A DNA stretch of 64,000 nucleotides from Comamonas thiooxydans (lineage in GTDB: Bacteria; Pseudomonadota; Gammaproteobacteria; Burkholderiales; Burkholderiaceae_C). The position numbers and the translations under genes were made by a program. Below, piece by piece: positions 17,759 to 26,155 of this stretch. The notes beneath the pieces are model-generated. The model was not told where the DNA came from and ran no database searches. It was given only the letters and a program-made list of their open reading frames with translations. The DNA lies in contig NZ_AP026738.1 in assembly GCF_002157685.2 (NCBI RefSeq), positions 2,356,001 through 2,420,000 on the forward strand, in the 5' to 3' direction. How positions within the stretch are numbered: the first letter of the stretch is position 1; each line of letters starts with the position of its first letter.

Positions 17759-18424
17759 ATGTTTGAGAATTTTTCCGAAATGATGCTCCAGCTGCTGCTG
17801 GATTCCTTCTGGGAGACGCTGATCATGGTCGGCATCTCGGGCCTGATCGGCGGCCTGATCGGTATTCCGCTGGGCGTTTTCCTGCGCCTGACCGACCATG
17901 GCGGCATTTTGCAGAACGGCCCGGCCAACAAGGTTGTCGGCTGGATCGTGAATGCGCTGCGCTCCACCCCCTTCATCATCTTGCTGGTGGCCATCATTCC
18001 GCTGACGCGTTTGATCACGGGCTCCTCCATCGGCACCTGGGCGGCCGTGGTGCCGTTGACGATTGCGGCGGCGCCGTTTGTGGCCCGTCTGGTGGAGACT
18101 GCCTTGCGCGAGGTCGATGGCGGCCTGATCGAGGCGGCCCAGTCCATGGGCGCGACCACCGGCCAGATCGTATGGAAGGTGTTGCTGCCCGAGGCGCTGC
18201 CTGGCATCGTCGCGGGTCTGACCATCAGCTTCGTCAGCCTGACTGGCTACTCGGCCATGGCGGGCGCCATCGGCGGTGGTGGCCTGGGCGACCTGGGTAT
18301 TCGCTACGGCTACCAGCGCTTCTTGCCCGACGTGATGCTGGTCGTGGTGATCATCCTGATCTTCTTTGTGCAAGCCATTCAAAGCCTGGGCGACTGGGCC
18401 GTGCGCCGTCTGAGCCATCGCTGA
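17759..18424 (+). CDS. metI: Methionine ABC transporter permease MetI
   Basis: A 221-residue inner-membrane permease with about five helices and the EAA loop (EAAQSMGATTGQIVWKVLLP) that contacts MetN. The ATG at 17759 is taken as the start, six bases after metN; an upstream TTG at 17750 would overlap metN. It ends with a hydrophobic helix and the typical RLSHR tail. The gene is followed by two hairpins (18459-18485 and 18514-18547). Confidence 0.94.
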   Translation: MFENFSEMMLQLLLDSFWETLIMVGISGLIGGLIGIPLGVFLRLTDHGGILQNGPANKVVGWIVNALRSTPFIILLVAIIPLTRLITGSSIGTWAAVVPLTIAAAPFVARLVETALREVDGGLIEAAQSMGATTGQIVWKVLLPEALPGIVAGLTISFVSLTGYSAMAGAIGGGGLGDLGIRYGYQRFLPDVMLVVVIILIFFVQAIQSLGDWAVRRLSHR

Positions 18425-18513
18425 GCCGTGCCGTACATTACAAAAAATTAAGAAAAGGGGCGCTGCCTGGAAACAGGCGCCGCCCTAAAATGCAGGTTCA
18501 AGATTTTTTGAAA

Positions 18514-18547
18514 GGCCGCTCTTGCTCAAGGGCGGCCATGATTTTTT
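18514..18547 (+). terminator. Rho-independent terminator after metNI
   Basis: GGCCGCTCTTG (18514-18524) faces CAAGGGCGGCC (18527-18537) with one G-T pair and a two-base loop, followed by ATGATTTTTT. A weaker GC-rich hairpin (GCCTG/CAGGC core) precedes it. It separates metNI from the small OB-fold gene. Confidence 0.75.
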
Positions 18548-18565
18548 CTGGGTAGATAACAGCAA

Positions 18566-18874
18566 ATGATGGATGGTTTGATTACCGGCCGACTGACCGG
18601 CATCCCCGAGAGTCGCGTAGACCGCAACCGCCGCCCCTATATGGTGGCCCGCATGCGAGCCAATGCAGGCGACGGCTCCTCGATTCCAGTGAATATCGTC
18701 GCTTTCGACAACGCACCCTGCGCCGTGCTGCGCAGTCTCTCCGAAGGCGATGCGATTGCCTTGCGCGGCAGCTTCACGCCCAAGGTCTGGATCGACAGGC
18801 AGGATGAGTCCCATGCTGTGCTTGACGTAGTGGCCCAGCAGGTGCTGGCAGCACCCACGATGTCCGATCTTTGA
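18566..18874 (+). CDS. Small OB-fold single-stranded-DNA-binding-like protein
   Basis: A 102-residue protein (ATG 18566 or 18569) with the SSB/PriB-like pattern: GLITGRLTGIPESRVDRN, then a YMVARMRAN strand, PVNIVAFD, LSEGDAIALRGSF and a C-terminal LDVVAQQVL. It lacks the long glycine/glutamine tail of housekeeping SSB, although it ends in MSDL, loosely like an acidic SSB tip. It has its own flanking terminators and sits between metI and metQ, where no role in methionine uptake is apparent. The OB-fold assignment is from pattern only. Confidence 0.7.
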   Translation: MMDGLITGRLTGIPESRVDRNRRPYMVARMRANAGDGSSIPVNIVAFDNAPCAVLRSLSEGDAIALRGSFTPKVWIDRQDESHAVLDVVAQQVLAAPTMSDL

Positions 18875-18892
18875 CAGCCTGCGCATGCAGAC

Positions 18893-18924
18893 AAGCCCGC
18901 CACCGTGAAGGAGCGGGCTTTTTT
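18893..18924 (+). terminator. Rho-independent terminator
   Basis: AAGCCCGC (18893-18900) pairs with GCGGGCTT (18913-18920), followed by a T-run to 18924. It lies 19 bases after the stop of the OB-fold gene. Confidence 0.85.
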
Positions 18925-19078
18925 GTGGGCGCTTGGGTTGCCGCATTCCAACCCGTGAAGGCTTGCATTGCCAATCTGTAGTTTGCATCTGAGCAATCTG
19001 TCTAAGAAACAGCGCTCCGGCACATGAAACTGACGCTACAGTCTTAGCCACTCTCAATCTTCCGCATAAGGAATCTGC

Positions 19079-19879
19079 ATGTTGAACAAGCGCTCGCTTT
19101 TGCGCACCACATTGGCCGTGGCTGCTGCGGCCACCTTGGGTTTTGCAGCCCAGGCCCAGGACAAGACCATCAAGATCGGCGTGACCGCCGGCCCTCACGC
19201 GCAGATCATGGAAGTGGTCAAAAAGGTTGCAGCCAAGAATGGCTTGAACCTCAAGGTCATCGAGTTCGGCGACTATGTCCAGCCCAATGCGGCGCTGGCC
19301 GCAGGCGACCTGGATGCCAACAGCTACCAGCACCGCCCCTATCTGGATGCTCAGCTCAAGGATCGTGGATACAAAATCAGCTGGGTGGCCGACACGGTGA
19401 ATTTCCCTATCGGCATCTACTCCAAGAAGATCAAGGCTTTGTCCGAGCTCCCCACCGGCGCCAAGTTCGGCCTCCCCAACGACCCCACCAATGGCGGCCG
19501 CGCGCTGCTGCTGCTGCAGACCCAGGGTCTGATTAAGCTCAAGGAGGGTGCTGGCCTGAAGGCGACGCCCTTGGATGTGGTGTCCAACCCCAAGAAGCTC
19601 AAGTTCGTCGAGCTGGATGCGGCCCAGCTGCCACGTTCGCTGGACGATCTGGATGCCTCCACCGTCAACACCAACTTCGCGATCTCGGCTGGTCTGAACC
19701 CCAAGAAGGATGCGATTGCGCTGGAGTCGGCCAAGAACCCCTATGTGAACATCATGGTGGTGCGCGATGCCGACAAGAATCAGCCCTGGGTCGCCCAGCT
19801 GATCAAGTCCTATCACTCCGATGAGGTGCGCCAGTTCATCGACAAGGAATTCAAGGGCTCGGTCTTCCCGGCGTTCTAG
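19079..19879 (+). CDS. metQ: Methionine-binding periplasmic protein MetQ
   Basis: A 266-residue NlpA/MetQ-family substrate-binding protein: IKIGVTAGPHAQIMEVVKK, EFGDYVQPNAALAAGDLDAN, and YQHRPYLDAQ of the binding site. The signal peptide ends in AAQAQD without a lipobox cysteine, so it looks periplasmic rather than a lipoprotein, unlike E. coli MetQ. It is separated from metNI by terminators and the OB-fold gene, so it probably has its own promoter. It is followed by a dispersed repeat and a terminator. Confidence 0.93.
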   Translation: MLNKRSLLRTTLAVAAAATLGFAAQAQDKTIKIGVTAGPHAQIMEVVKKVAAKNGLNLKVIEFGDYVQPNAALAAGDLDANSYQHRPYLDAQLKDRGYKISWVADTVNFPIGIYSKKIKALSELPTGAKFGLPNDPTNGGRALLLLQTQGLIKLKEGAGLKATPLDVVSNPKKLKFVELDAAQLPRSLDDLDASTVNTNFAISAGLNPKKDAIALESAKNPYVNIMVVRDADKNQPWVAQLIKSYHSDEVRQFIDKEFKGSVFPAF

Positions 19880-19881
19880 AA

Positions 19882-19960
19882 GCTCCCCCTGAGCCGTTTT
19901 GCGGCTTCCCCCTGAGGGGGACGACAGCATTGCTGCGCGGCGGCGCTTGCTGGCTGTCTC
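19882..19960 (+). repeat. Dispersed double-hairpin repeat, copy A
   Basis: Starts CCCCCTGAGCCG, has a GCCG/CGGC hairpin, then CCCCCTGAGGGGG, then a GACGACAGC...GCTTGCTGG tail. It shares order and consensus with the copies at 39133-39217 and 42340-42420, and sits directly 3' of metQ in the same orientation. Confidence 0.75.
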
Positions 19961-19995
19961 TTTGATGGGGCATGCCTGACTGAGGGCATTGAACT

Positions 19996-20021
19996 AAGCG
20001 CTGCACCTGCAGCGCTTTTTT
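19996..20021 (+). terminator. Rho-independent terminator after metQ
   Basis: AAGCGCTGC (19996-20004) pairs perfectly with GCAGCGCTT (20009-20017) around a four-base loop, followed by TTTT. Confidence 0.85.
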
Positions 20022-20029
20022 GCTCTCTT

Positions 20030-20115
20030 GTTGATAGCTGCCTGCGCTGGCTGCACATTGATTTTCGCTTCTTTCTATGGAAAACCATTTAATCACTGGC
20101 GCTGGCAGCTATTGT
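20030..20115. repeat. ATAGCTG...CAGCTAT inverted-repeat element
   Basis: TGATAGCTGCCTGCGCTGG at the left and CTGGCGCTGGCAGCTATTG at the right are near-mirror arms. This matches a small repeat that I recall as common in Comamonas and relatives. Related copies are at 37945-37992, 42651-42697 and 57090-57136. Confidence 0.6.
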
Positions 20116-20122
20116 TTTTTGC

Positions 20123-20836
20123 TTATTCCATGACCTGAAACCATTCAGCCAGCGGTGCACGCGTGGTCTGGGTCTGGTTGACGGGAGCGGTCTCGTCGGG
20201 CCATCCCAGGGCCAGGCCGCAGACGATGTGCTTGCTCTCGGTCAGGCCCAGCACGCGGCGCACGGTGGCAGGGTAGGAGGCCAGGGCACCGATGGCGCAA
20301 CTGCCCAGGCCCATGGCGGCGGCCGCCAGTTGCAGGCCGTAGAGCGTCATGCCCAGATCCATATAGCCGCCGGGACCGTAATGGGCGTCGATGGTGACGA
20401 CCAGCGCTACGGGCGCATCGAAGAAGCGGTAGTTGCGCGCAAACTGCGCTTCGCGCCCGGCGCGGTCGTCGCGCGCCACGCCCAGGGCGCCGTAAAGCGC
20501 CTGGGCCGAAGCCACCTGACGCTTGCGCAGCTGCATGGGCATGGGGCGCGGAAAGTAGGCGTAATCCTCGCATTCGGGCACCTGGCTTTCAACGTCTTGC
20601 AGCAGGGCGGCAGTCAGCTGCTCGCGCAGCTTGCCGCGCACTGCGATCAGCTGGCCCGGCTGCAGATTACCGCCGCTGGGCGCCTGGCGCGCCGTCAGCA
20701 GCAACTGCTGCAGCAGGGCATCAGGCACGACATCGGGCAGGAAAGCACGTATGGAGCGGCGCTGCTGCATCAGTGCCATGCCTGCAGGCAAGTCGAAGCC
20801 TTCAGATTTTTTTGCGACTGAACCGTTGCTGGACAT
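20123..20836 (-). CDS. Nitroreductase-family NAD(P)H oxidoreductase
   Basis: A 237-residue protein when started at 20836 (MSSNGSVAKK); a much longer N-terminal frame exists but lacks homology-like character. It has the FMN-binding pattern MQQRRSIRAFLPD, LTARQAPSGGNLQPGQ and the MDLGMTLYGLQLAAAAMGLGSCAIGAL segment typical of flavin nitroreductases. These homodimers reduce nitro groups or quinones with NAD(P)H. It is 25 bases downstream of the thiolase-like gene, on the same strand, and may be the last gene of the bioMNY operon. Confidence 0.85.
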   Translation of the reverse strand: MSSNGSVAKKSEGFDLPAGMALMQQRRSIRAFLPDVVPDALLQQLLLTARQAPSGGNLQPGQLIAVRGKLREQLTAALLQDVESQVPECEDYAYFPRPMPMQLRKRQVASAQALYGALGVARDDRAGREAQFARNYRFFDAPVALVVTIDAHYGPGGYMDLGMTLYGLQLAAAAMGLGSCAIGALASYPATVRRVLGLTESKHIVCGLALGWPDETAPVNQTQTTRAPLAEWFQVME

Positions 20837-20861
20837 GTGTTGATAGCTATCAAAAATGAAT

Positions 20862-22085
20862 TCAGGGAGCGGCTTGCAGCCATTGCACCAGGGTTGCTGC
20901 GCCGATGCCGCCGGCTCCGGCAATGGCCGCCAGGCCGAGTGCGGCCTCGGGTGTCGATGACTGGGCCTGATGCTCAAGCTGTGCCAGGCAGCGAACCAGC
21001 GCGATCGCGCCTGACGCGCCTATCGGGTGGCCGCGCGCCAGGCCGCCGCCTGCGCTGTTGATCTGCTCGGGGGCCAGGCCCATGGCGGCGCAAAAGGCCA
21101 GGCCTTGCACGGCAAAGGCGTCGTGCAGTTCGATGGCCGACAGCTCCCGCGCCAGCAACTGCGGCCTGTGCGGCCCGGCCAGCGCCTGGCTGCCTCGGGC
21201 CAGCGCCATCTGCGCTGCCGCAATGGCGGCCAGCAGCGGTGTTTCCGGCGCGGCGCCCACGCTGGCGCTGGCCAGCCATTGTGCGCGGGGTTGCAGATTC
21301 CAGCGGGCGCAGGCCTCGGGCGTGGCCAGCAAAAGCAGGGCCGCGCCATCGGCCTTGGCCGAGATGGTCAGCGCACTGAGCGCATGGGCGGCGATATCGC
21401 CGGGACTGGCGGCTTGGCTGCAGCCCTGGGCCACCACCGGCATGCGCGCGGCACGAGCGGGCTGGAGGGCACGCGGATAGGTGTCGGTCCCAAGCCCTGC
21501 CACAGGCACGATTTCCGGGGCGAGTTGCGCCTGGGTGGCCAGGGCCCGGCTGTGGCTGAGCAGCGCATACTGCTCCTGCTGGCTGCGGCTGAAGCCATGC
21601 GCGAGCGCATAGTCGGCCGCTGATTGCAACATATCGGGGTCGCGCTCGGGATCGGGGGCAAATGGCGGGCGCTCGTAGCCCTGGGGTTGCTCGTCGGGGA
21701 GCAGCGGGCGGGTCTGGCGAAGGGGGGCGCGGCTCCAGGCCTCGACGCCACCGGCAATCACCACCTCGGCCTGACCCGATTGCAGCAGACCCACGGCCAT
21801 GGCCACCGCATCCAGGCCGGAGCAGCACTGGGTATCGATGGTGTGCGCGGCGCAGCCGTCTGGCAGGCCTGCGGCCAGTGCCAGCATGCGTGCCGGGTTG
21901 CCGCCAGCGCCCAGGGCGTTGCCGATGACGACCGCATCCACGGCATGGGCCGGCAAGCCGCTTTGCTGCAGCAGTGACAGCAGCAGCGGCCGGCCCAGCT
22001 CATGGGGACTGAGCCGAGCCAGGGCCGAGCCGATCGGAGCCACCGGGCTGCGGGCCCAGGCAATGATGGGGGTCTTGCTTGGCAT
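20862..22085 (-). CDS. Thiolase-family protein lacking the C-terminal catalytic cysteine
   Basis: A 407-residue thiolase fold. Start ATG 22085 (MPSKTPIIAWARSP) is chosen from the conserved N-terminus. The nucleophile region DTQCCSGLDAVAMA and the histidine motif GHPIGASGAIALV are intact, and AEVVIAGGVEAWS is conserved. The third motif, normally C-x-G-G-G-x-G, reads AIAGAGGIGAAT, so the second catalytic cysteine is alanine. The usual acetyl-CoA acetyltransferase chemistry may therefore be impaired or altered. It lies five bases after the acyl-CoA ligase gene in a bioMNY operon, like YhfS beside YhfT and BioY in Bacillus subtilis. Confidence 0.85.
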   Translation of the reverse strand: MPSKTPIIAWARSPVAPIGSALARLSPHELGRPLLLSLLQQSGLPAHAVDAVVIGNALGAGGNPARMLALAAGLPDGCAAHTIDTQCCSGLDAVAMAVGLLQSGQAEVVIAGGVEAWSRAPLRQTRPLLPDEQPQGYERPPFAPDPERDPDMLQSAADYALAHGFSRSQQEQYALLSHSRALATQAQLAPEIVPVAGLGTDTYPRALQPARAARMPVVAQGCSQAASPGDIAAHALSALTISAKADGAALLLLATPEACARWNLQPRAQWLASASVGAAPETPLLAAIAAAQMALARGSQALAGPHRPQLLARELSAIELHDAFAVQGLAFCAAMGLAPEQINSAGGGLARGHPIGASGAIALVRCLAQLEHQAQSSTPEAALGLAAIAGAGGIGAATLVQWLQAAP

Positions 22086-22090
22086 GGGCC

Positions 22091-23602
22091 TCAACTCTGC
22101 CACGGCTGCAATGCGGGGAGCTGGGCAGGGGATATGCCGGCATCGGTCGGCGCTGTCATCCGGGCGCGCAGGGCCTGGGCCAGCTGGCCGTGATCGGTCT
22201 TGCCGCTGGCTGTCTGCGGCCAATGCTCGCAGATCCACCACTGGCGCGGCACCTTGAAGGCTTCGGTGCGCTCGCGCAGCCACTGGTTCAGCTCCAGGGC
22301 CGAAGGCACCTCGGTCTGCGGCCTCCATTGCAGCACCGCGTGTACCTGCAGGCCGCGCAGCGCATCGGCCTGGCCGTGCAGCGAGACCTGGGCAATCGCG
22401 GGGTGGCTGGCCAGCAGGTTCTCCACTTCCTCGGGAAACAGGTTCTTGCCCTGGGTGACGATCATGCGGCTCTGGCGGCCTGCCAGGCACAGCATGCCGC
22501 GTTCGTCGATATGGCCCATGTCGCGCACGGACAGCCAGTCGCCGTCGCGCAGCACGGCCGTGGCGTCATGGGCGTCGCCCACATAGTCCATGAACAGCAT
22601 GGGGCTGCGGATATAGATCAGGCCGTCGCTGGCATGGCTGGTGCCATGCTCGGCCAGCGCATTTTCTGCGGCATCGCTGCCGGTGGGGCGAATGGATAGC
22701 TTTACATTGCTGAATGGCCTGCCCACGGCCTGCGGGCCGCTGGCTTCGTCGGCATCCATCCAGGCGACAAAACTGGCCTCGGAGGCTCCGTAGAACTCGA
22801 TGATGCGGGCCTTGGGGAACAGGGCGCGCAGCGCTGGTGTGTGGGCGCGCATCCAGCGCGCGCCGCTGATGGTGATCAGCTCGACTTCGGGAATCGGTGC
22901 GAGCTGTCTATGCTCCGCCCATTGCAGCATCAGCAGCAACTGGCTGGGCACGGCGACAAGACAGGGGGTATCGCCGCGCGCCAGGGTTGCAAGACAGCGC
23001 GAGGCCGAGAACTTCTCCTGCATGACGGCGCCGCAGCCATACCAGATGCCTTGCATGGCTCCGAACAGAAACAGCGAATGCGAGATGCGCCCCGGTGCCA
23101 GCGTGCGCTGGGCGACGACGGGGCCGAAATCCTGCAGCCCGACGCGAAAGCTCTCCGTCCACGACAGATGGTGGCGCTTGAAGCCCTTGGGCAGGCCGGT
23201 GCTGCCCGAGGTAAAGCCGGTATAGAAGGCCGCCGTCGGTGCGGCAGATTCCAGCTCGCAGGGCTGCTCGGGCAGCCAGCCTTCAATGCGCTGGCGCACG
23301 GCCGGTTGCCAGTCGGGGTCGGCGACCGCCGCGCAGCGGCCGCTGTGGATCACGGCCAGAAAGTCCACCAGCCGCTCCAGCGTGGAGCGGCCGGCATCCA
23401 GCAACAGCATTTGCGGTGCGCGTTGCGCCACTAGGCGTGCCGAGCGCTGCTCGACCTCGGCATGCAGCTCGCCAAAGGTCCAGGAACCGGCTTCGCTCTG
23501 CAGGGCCACCATATCGGGCCGGTGCCGCGCCCAATGGGCTAGCGGGCCATGAACCAGCTGCCAGAAGCCCTGCAGCGGTGCCGCGGCAGACAGCGCGTTC
23601 AC
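22091..23602 (-). CDS. Acyl-CoA ligase-like AMP-forming enzyme (YhfT-like context)
   Basis: A 503-residue ANL-superfamily enzyme. It has the P-loop FTSGSTGLPKGFKRHH near residue 130, the GASEASFVAW motif, the hinge region RMIVTQGKNLFPEEVE, and the C-terminal catalytic lysine in ASGKTDHG. It should activate a carboxylic acid as acyl-AMP and transfer it to CoA. The start is GTG 23602, overlapping the bioY stop by four bases, so it is translationally coupled to the biotin transporter. This suggests a biotin- or pimelate-related acid as substrate, but that is inference. Confidence 0.86.
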   Translation of the reverse strand: MNALSAAAPLQGFWQLVHGPLAHWARHRPDMVALQSEAGSWTFGELHAEVEQRSARLVAQRAPQMLLLDAGRSTLERLVDFLAVIHSGRCAAVADPDWQPAVRQRIEGWLPEQPCELESAAPTAAFYTGFTSGSTGLPKGFKRHHLSWTESFRVGLQDFGPVVAQRTLAPGRISHSLFLFGAMQGIWYGCGAVMQEKFSASRCLATLARGDTPCLVAVPSQLLLMLQWAEHRQLAPIPEVELITISGARWMRAHTPALRALFPKARIIEFYGASEASFVAWMDADEASGPQAVGRPFSNVKLSIRPTGSDAAENALAEHGTSHASDGLIYIRSPMLFMDYVGDAHDATAVLRDGDWLSVRDMGHIDERGMLCLAGRQSRMIVTQGKNLFPEEVENLLASHPAIAQVSLHGQADALRGLQVHAVLQWRPQTEVPSALELNQWLRERTEAFKVPRQWWICEHWPQTASGKTDHGQLAQALRARMTAPTDAGISPAQLPALQPWQS

Positions 23603-24192
23603 CGGCGACCGCCAAAACGCCAGTCAGGCATTCCGCGCGCCACGGTGTGGACGATGATGGCGCAGAGAACACATTTGATGAAGTCGCCGGGCACAAAGGC
23701 CAGCGTCACGGCAAAGGCCTGACTCAGGCTCATCTTGGCCATCAGCATCAGGCCCAGCACGCCAAAGGCATGCAGGCACAGCAGGCCGCCGATCAAGGAG
23801 GCGATGAAGGCGCTCAGCGCCGTGCGACGCGGCGTGCTCTGCGGCAGGGCAGCCATGATGGCGCCAGCAATGCCGGCGGCCAGCATATAGCCGATCAGAT
23901 AGCCGGCAGACGGTGCCATGAAGACTCCGATGCCGCCACGACCGCCAGACAGCAGGGGCAGGCCCACGGCCACGGCCGCGAGAAACAGCGCCATGGACTG
24001 CAGGCCGCGCCAGGGCCCGAGCATGACGCCTGCCAGCATCACGCCCAGCGACTGGATGGTGATGGGCACGCCGAACGGCAGGTCGATCTTGGGAATCAGG
24101 CCCATCACGGCCATCAGGGCGGCGAACAGAGATACCTGAGCCATGGAACGTGCGCCGCCGCGCGATACGGTGTGAGAGGGAGTGGTAGTCAT
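23599..24192 (-). CDS. bioY: Biotin transporter substrate-binding subunit BioY
   Basis: A 197-residue membrane protein of the BioY S-component family with six helices: MAQVSLFAALMAVMGLIPK, PITIQSLGVMLAGVMLGPWR, GGIGVFMAPSAGYLIGY and a final FVPGDFIKCVLCAIIV. The PGD-x-x-K motif near the C-terminus is diagnostic. ATG 24192 has AGGAG seven bases upstream. It lies just after bioN, and bioM-bioN-bioY form a complete ECF biotin importer. Confidence 0.94.
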   Translation of the reverse strand: MTTTPSHTVSRGGARSMAQVSLFAALMAVMGLIPKIDLPFGVPITIQSLGVMLAGVMLGPWRGLQSMALFLAAVAVGLPLLSGGRGGIGVFMAPSAGYLIGYMLAAGIAGAIMAALPQSTPRRTALSAFIASLIGGLLCLHAFGVLGLMLMAKMSLSQAFAVTLAFVPGDFIKCVLCAIIVHTVARGMPDWRFGGRR

Positions 24193-24202
24193 CAACGGTC
24201 TC

Positions 24203-24796
24203 CTAGAAACCCAGTCTTGCCCAGAGGGCGTCGGCTACACGGCGCGTGGCCTGCAGCATATGAATCGTCAGCGGTGCAATCAGGCGCAGGCCGCCGCTTT
24301 TGCCGGTGCGCAGGCGGTATGCCTCGTCCAGCTTTGTCCATTGCACAAAGAAATGTTCGGTAAAGCGCAGCATGAGTGCAAGCTGCATGGCCACGCGCTC
24401 GGTGGGGATGCCCAGGCGGGCCAGCGGGGCCAGCAGCCATTCCAGTACCTCGACCAGATCGCTGGGGCGGGTGGTGATGGTTAGCGCAATGCCCAGGGTC
24501 GAGGCGCAGATCAGCCGCAGACTGCTGACGGCTGCCAGCACAGGGTTGCCCATGAAGACATGAAAACCCGCCACCAGCAGCGCCGCGACGATAACCGAGC
24601 GCATCAGCCGGCGCGCCACCTGCGTGGCCTGGCCCAGCGATATCCAGAGAGCCAGGCAAGCCACGCCGCAGCCCGCCAGTACCCAGGGGTTGGCGATCAG
24701 GAACAGCAGCGTACCGAAAACCGCCAGCAGCAAGAGCTTGAGGCCGGCCGGCCAGCGATGCAGCCAGGTCGCAACTTCGCTGTAGAGACTACCCAT
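24203..24796 (-). CDS. bioN: ECF transporter transmembrane component BioN
   Basis: A 197-residue EcfT-type membrane protein with several helices in the first 110 residues. Its C-terminal cytoplasmic coupling region (RTGKSGGLRLIAPLTIHML and ATRRVADALWARLGF) carries the A-x-x-x-A-R-G-like coupling helix in degenerate form (ATRRVADAL). It overlaps the bioM stop by eight bases and precedes bioY by ten. It links the BioM ATPase to BioY. Confidence 0.9.
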   Translation of the reverse strand: MGSLYSEVATWLHRWPAGLKLLLLAVFGTLLFLIANPWVLAGCGVACLALWISLGQATQVARRLMRSVIVAALLVAGFHVFMGNPVLAAVSSLRLICASTLGIALTITTRPSDLVEVLEWLLAPLARLGIPTERVAMQLALMLRFTEHFFVQWTKLDEAYRLRTGKSGGLRLIAPLTIHMLQATRRVADALWARLGF

Positions 24797-25538
24797 GCAG
24801 GTCTCCGTGGGAGGTCTTCTGCATCAGCTGCTCCCGCACGGAAGTCTCGTAGGCACTGCAGATGTCGCGGCCCGGGCCGTCGCCGCGCAGCCGACCCTGC
24901 TCCAGCCAGATCACGCGCTCAAAGTCGCGCACATGGTCGAGCACATGGGTGGAGACCAGCACCTGTTGCGGTGCAGTGGCAATATCCTGGGCCAGGCGGG
25001 CCTGACCGGGCAGGTCCAGGCTGGCGAAGGGCTCGTCCAGCAGCAGCAGTTGCGGCGCGGCAATCAGCAGCGAGAGCCAGCACACCTGCTGGCGCTGGCC
25101 CTGGCTCAGACTGCTGACGGCCCGCTCGGCCCAGTGGGCCAGGCCGCGTGCGGCCAGCAACTCGCGCGCCCTGGCCCTGGCTTGCTGCTTGCTCAGGCCC
25201 TGGGGGCGAAGGCCCAGGGCCAGTTCTTCCTCCACGGTGGGGAAGATGATTTGATCGTCCGGATTCTGGAACATCAGGCCGATCAGGCCGGGCTTGTGCT
25301 GGCGGGCCTGCAGCAAGGGCATGCCATCCACCAGTACTTGTCCGGCCTGAGGCAGCTCGAGCCCACAAAGCAGGCGAAACAGGCTGGACTTGCCCGCGCC
25401 GTTGTTGCCGATCACGCCAATGCGCGTTTCAGTCAGGCGAAGGTTCAGTCCGTCAAACACCTGGGTCTGGCCGCGCTGCAGCCGTATATCGACCAACTGC
25501 ACGCCTTGTTGGGCGGGGCTTTGCAATCCATCACTCAT
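24789..25538 (-). CDS. bioM: ECF transporter ATP-binding protein BioM
   Basis: A 249-residue ABC ATPase: Walker A GNNGAGKSS at residues 44-52, Q-loop MFQNPDDQIIFPTVEEELA (the EcfA-type PDDQI motif), signature LSQGQRQQ and Walker B LLLLDEPFASLD. It is the first gene of the bioMNY-ligase-thiolase set, so the promoter should lie above 25538. I did not find an obvious BirA operator there. Confidence 0.92.
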   Translation of the reverse strand: MSDGLQSPAQQGVQLVDIRLQRGQTQVFDGLNLRLTETRIGVIGNNGAGKSSLFRLLCGLELPQAGQVLVDGMPLLQARQHKPGLIGLMFQNPDDQIIFPTVEEELALGLRPQGLSKQQARARARELLAARGLAHWAERAVSSLSQGQRQQVCWLSLLIAAPQLLLLDEPFASLDLPGQARLAQDIATAPQQVLVSTHVLDHVRDFERVIWLEQGRLRGDGPGRDICSAYETSVREQLMQKTSHGDLHG

Positions 25539-26101
25539 ACATCAGCTCCAGCTGCGGGAATGGCAGGGCTGCAAGGTGCCGGGCTGGAATGGGGATGGCA
25601 AGAAACGAAAAGGGCTGACATACGGAGGAATCTGAAACCGTGCCCCGACTTCAAACATACGAGGCAGCGTTGGTGGCGGATTCTAGCGCTGTGAATTTGC
25701 TTTCAAAAGACCGCCATCTGAGCTCTTTTTATGTGAATTTCCTATAAGAAATGATTTCTTTAATTGGGGCAGCCGCCTGTTGCCATTTGCCCTGCATTTC
25801 GTGACAGTTGCGCGCTGGATGACAGTGCGTTGCAGAGTAAAGAATTACTGTGTGCTGTTCTTGCCTGCTTCAGGGGCTAACTCCGCTCAAACTGTACGAG
25901 CGCTGGCGCGAAGATTCGTGAGGTTGGCCGTGGATAGCGATGTTTTGACGTGGCTTGCACTGCTGATGAGCGCAAGCTGTGGCGGACCTCTGCCGTCAGG
26001 CAGTCAAACCGGTGCGGGATTGGCGGTTTTCTGGCTTAGACAGGCAGTTTGCAAGCACCAAAATTTTTCTGAAAAAATCGCTTTTGATCTGTCCGGACGT
26101 G
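25539..26101. other. Long intergenic region between bioM and the TonB receptor gene
   Basis: About 560 bases with mixed composition, including an AT-rich patch near 25715-25765 that could hold the bioM promoter. A plus-strand frame at 25780-26172 has no recognisable domain or ribosome site. I see no riboswitch or clear long palindrome. Confidence 0.5.
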
Positions 26102-26126
26102 AAAAAGCGGGCACTGGGCCCGCTTT
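26102..26126 (-). terminator. Rho-independent terminator of the TonB receptor gene
   Basis: Read on the minus strand, AAAGCGGGC and GCCCGCTTTTT form a stem around a short loop, with the T-run at 26106-26102. It lies 30 bases after the receptor stop codon. A second TCCGG/CCGGA hairpin (26131-26146) lies between. Confidence 0.85.
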
Positions 26127-26155
26127 CTGCTGTCCGGCTTTGCCGGATGACATGT

